Below are positions 6,041-7,349 of a DNA stretch of 7,349 nt, piece by piece. Numbering within the stretch: position 1 is the stretch's first letter; each line of letters starts with the position of its first letter. Below the pieces are notes generated by a model, which saw only the letters and a program-made list of their open reading frames with translations, was not told the origin of the DNA and made no database searches. The DNA lies in the NCBI GenBank assembly GCA_011374735.1, contig DRPD01000102.1, positions 1 to 7,349 of the forward strand, given 5' to 3'. The translations under genes and the position numbers were made by a program. This DNA is from Thermopetrobacter sp. GTDB lineage: Bacteria; Pseudomonadota; Alphaproteobacteria; Rhizobiales; Aestuariivirgaceae.

Positions 6041-6138
6041 CCCCATTCCCTCAATTTGAACCCATCTCCTGAAGCAAACGGTAACCCCTCCCACGCAATC
6101 CTGAAAGCCGTCTGTGCACGAATTAAGCGATTGGTTAC

Positions 6139-6170
6139 GGGTTGTTGTCATGGTGTCGCATGGGCAACCC
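6139..6170 (+). other. imperfect hairpin in the divK upstream region
   Basis: GGGTTG (6139-6144) pairs with CAACCC (6165-6170). Inside, the two self-complementary CATG copies at 6149-6152 and 6159-6162 can pair around a 6-base loop, leaving an asymmetric internal loop. It could be an RNA leader structure or a protein-binding palindrome, or simply chance. No T-run follows. Confidence 0.4.
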
Positions 6171-6183
6171 CCCAAGCAAACGA

Positions 6184-6203
6184 GGCCGGGTGGACAACCG
6201 GCC
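6184..6203 (+). other. GC hairpin just upstream of the divK ribosome-binding site
   Basis: GGCCGG (6184-6189) pairs with CCGGCC (6198-6203) around an 8-base loop, ending 12 bases before the GGGAG ribosome-binding site. If transcribed it would fold in the 5' leader close to the ribosome site. Six GC pairs are not rare in DNA of this composition. Confidence 0.4.
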
Positions 6204-6231
6204 CGCGAACTTGCCGGGAGCGCACTAACGA

Positions 6232-6684
6232 ATGAATGCGATACAACAGCATAACGCGGCACGGATGCAGGACATGACGGATGGCCGGGCGCCTCGGTCG
6301 CGACAGCGCAAGAAAGTGCTGATCGTCGAGGACAACGAACTCAACATGAAGCTCTTCACCGATCTGCTGGCGGCGCAGGGCTACGAGGTCATCGGCACCG
6401 CGGACGGGCTGGCGGCGCTCAACCTGGCCCGCGAACACCAGCCGGATCTGGTGCTGATGGATATCCAGCTGCCGGAGGTGTCCGGCATCGACATCATCAA
6501 GTGGCTGAAGGAAGACGACACGCTGAAGTCCATACCGGTCATCGCCGTCACCGCGTTCGCCATGAAAGGAGACGAGGAGAAGATCCGCCAAAGCGGTTGC
6601 GAGGCTTATGTCTCCAAGCCCATCGCGGTGTCCGACTTCCTCGATGTGGTGGCCTCCTTCATCGAGGCCGGGAACAGGGAGTGA
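6232..6684 (+). CDS. divK: single-domain response regulator DivK
   Basis: This 150-residue protein is a lone receiver domain closely matching Caulobacter DivK, which relays phosphorylation between DivJ and PleC and controls CtrA activity through DivL/CckA. Signature segments are [16 protein letters not shown] (27-42), [11 protein letters not shown] with phospho-acceptor Asp77, [18 protein letters not shown] with the switch Thr107, and CEAYVSKPI with Lys129. Glu33-Asp34 form the acidic pocket. There is no output domain. The chosen start gives about 26 residues of basic, low-complexity extension before the domain, longer than in Caulobacter DivK (about 125-130 residues). GGGAG at 6216-6220 lies 11 bases upstream. 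In-frame ATGs at 6265 and 6274 would shorten it but have poorer ribosome sites. pleD follows after 7 bases. Identity is firm; the start is uncertain. Confidence 0.95.
   Translation: MNAIQQHNAARMQDMTDGRAPRSRQRKKVLIVEDNELNMKLFTDLLAAQGYEVIGTADGLAALNLAREHQPDLVLMDIQLPEVSGIDIIKWLKEDDTLKSIPVIAVTAFAMKGDEEKIRQSGCEAYVSKPIAVSDFLDVVASFIEAGNRE
6676..6681 (+). promoter_or_regulatory. pleD ribosome-binding site inside the divK end
   Basis: AGGGAG overlaps the last divK codons and lies 10 bases before the pleD ATG, so pleD is translated from the divK transcript without its own leader. This fixes the pleD start at 6692. Confidence 0.7.
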
Positions 6685-6691
6685 CCGCACC

Positions 6692-7349
6692 ATGAGCGCC
6701 CGCATTCTGGTGGTCGACGATGTTCCCGCCAACGTCCGGCTTCTGCAAGACAAGCTGGAGCGGGAATACTACGAGGTGTTCACCGCCAACGGCGGACGCG
6801 AGGCGCTGGAGAAAGTGCGGCGGGTGAAGCCCGACATCGTGCTGCTCGATGTCATGATGCCGGATATCAACGGCATCGAGGTCTGCCACCGCATGAAGGC
6901 CGATCCCGCCCTGGCCCACATCCCCATCATCATGATCACCGCGCTTGACGCGCCGGAAGACCGGCTGCGCGGCCTGAAGGCCGGGGCCGACGATTTCCTC
7001 AGCAAGCCGATCAACGATACCGACCTGTTCGTGCGCATCCGCGCGCTGTTGCGCCGCAAGATGCTGGTGGACGAACTGCTGGCCGGCAGCGGCGAGGGTG
7101 CCGACGACACCCTGGAGCGCCTCCTGCCGCTCGTCGACGATCAGCAGCCGGCGCGTATCTCGCTGATCGACGACGGCGACCTGTTGCGGCCACGCATCGA
7201 GCAGGCGCTGCGTGGGCGCCACCAGGTGGCGGTCGTCGCGCCGCAGGCCGTCGCCAACCTCGAAGCCGGCGGCTGTTGCGACCTCATCGTCCTCAATCTC
7301 GACCTGCACAGCGCCGATGGCCTGCGCATCTGCGCCCTGCTGCGCAGCC
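6692..7349 (+). CDS. pleD: PleD response regulator/diguanylate cyclase, 3' truncated by window end
   Basis: Only the first 219 codons are present; the frame is open to the last base. Caulobacter PleD is about 454 residues with two receivers and a GGDEF domain that makes c-di-GMP. The first receiver starts MSARILVVDD and includes ANVRLL, EYYEV, LLDVMMPDING with phospho-acceptor Asp53, MITALDAPEDR with Thr83, and FLSKPI with Lys105, all closely matching PleD. A linker (about 118-153) leads into the second receiver (ARISLIDDGD, about 154 onward). At the normal phospho-acceptor position of that domain there is Asn202 (LNLDLHSADGL), so it is degenerate, as in Caulobacter PleD, where it serves as a dimerisation adaptor. 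The GGDEF catalytic domain should lie beyond the window. The gene is co-transcribed with divK; phosphorylation by DivJ/PleC is inferred from Caulobacter. Confidence 0.93.
   Translation, partial: MSARILVVDDVPANVRLLQDKLEREYYEVFTANGGREALEKVRRVKPDIVLLDVMMPDINGIEVCHRMKADPALAHIPIIMITALDAPEDRLRGLKAGADDFLSKPINDTDLFVRIRALLRRKMLVDELLAGSGEGADDTLERLLPLVDDQQPARISLIDDGDLLRPRIEQALRGRHQVAVVAPQAVANLEAGGCCDLIVLNLDLHSADGLRICALLRS

Larger units (their letters stand above)
6041..6231. promoter_or_regulatory. divergent intergenic region, DUF3572 operon / divK-pleD
   Basis: This 191-bp region must contain promoters for both directions. It is more AT-rich around 6105-6140 than the flanking genes. GTAACC (6081-6086) and GGTTAC (6133-6138) form a 6-bp inverted pair about 46 bases apart. 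TTAA (6123-6126) and TTAC (6135-6138) sit near each other but with 8 rather than the 7 intervening bases of the CtrA consensus. The divK ribosome-binding site GGGAG is at 6216-6220. I could not assign a clear -35/-10 promoter on either strand. Confidence 0.55.

Noticed and set aside
6123..6138. Possible CtrA site (TTAA...TTAC) upstream of divK
   Set aside because: The spacing between half-sites is 8 bases rather than 7 and the second half is TTAC, so it fails the TTAA-N7-TTAA consensus. Caulobacter divK is CtrA-controlled as far as I recall, so the expectation could bias the reading.
4417..6235. Plus-strand open frames of 414 and 352 codons (4417-5661 and 5177-6235)
   Set aside because: They lie antisense to mak, the membrane protein and DUF3572. 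Their Pro/Arg/Ala/Gln-rich composition has no domain signature.
6659..7309. Minus-strand open frame of 216 codons
   Set aside because: It is antisense to pleD, which has all receiver landmarks. The frame's composition (Gln, His, Val, Asp) is that of a shadow.

Overview
The window reads as ordinary chromosome of a GC-rich alphaproteobacterium. The main evidence is a divK-pleD pair next to a DUF3572 gene and dinB, an EipB/DUF1849 periplasmic protein, and strong GC bias at third codon positions. The order Rhodospirillales or a relative is a reasonable guess, but nothing here fixes genus or species. I see no transposase, integrase, CRISPR array, tRNA, rRNA, toxin-antitoxin pair or recognisable defence module.

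Layout. (1) Positions 1-2187, minus strand: a D-2-hydroxyacid dehydrogenase and a RidA-family protein with overlapping stop and start codons. A 204-bp gap with two strong adjacent inverted repeats follows, then a HIT-family protein with a weak possible terminator near the window's left edge. (2) Positions 2248-3081, plus strand: a single eipB-like gene for a secreted envelope protein with exactly two cysteines. Its 3' end overlaps the 3' end of dinB on the other strand by 26 bp. (3) Positions 3056-6040, minus strand: a compact four-gene operon reading DUF3572 protein, four-helix membrane protein, fructokinase (mak), DNA polymerase IV (dinB). Junctions are 6 nt, 7 nt and a one-base stop/start overlap. 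(4) Positions 6041-6231: a divergent intergenic region with two small hairpins on the divK side. (5) Positions 6232-7349, plus strand: divK, then pleD 7 nt later. pleD runs off the right edge inside its second receiver domain.

How the genes work together. DivK and PleD belong to the alphaproteobacterial asymmetric-division circuit. In Caulobacter, DivK is a single-domain regulator acting on the DivJ/PleC kinases, and PleD makes c-di-GMP. The dehydrogenase and RidA pair suggests 2-oxoacid reduction coupled to removal of reactive enamine/imine intermediates. The fructokinase and membrane protein lie between dinB and the DUF3572 gene, which I recall as normally close together beside divK-pleD, so these two look like a lineage-specific insertion into a conserved block.

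The least explained signals are the double palindrome at 576-688, probably a dispersed intergenic repeat or structured RNA element, and the unnamed four-helix membrane protein in the dinB operon. I found no convincing new multi-gene system.
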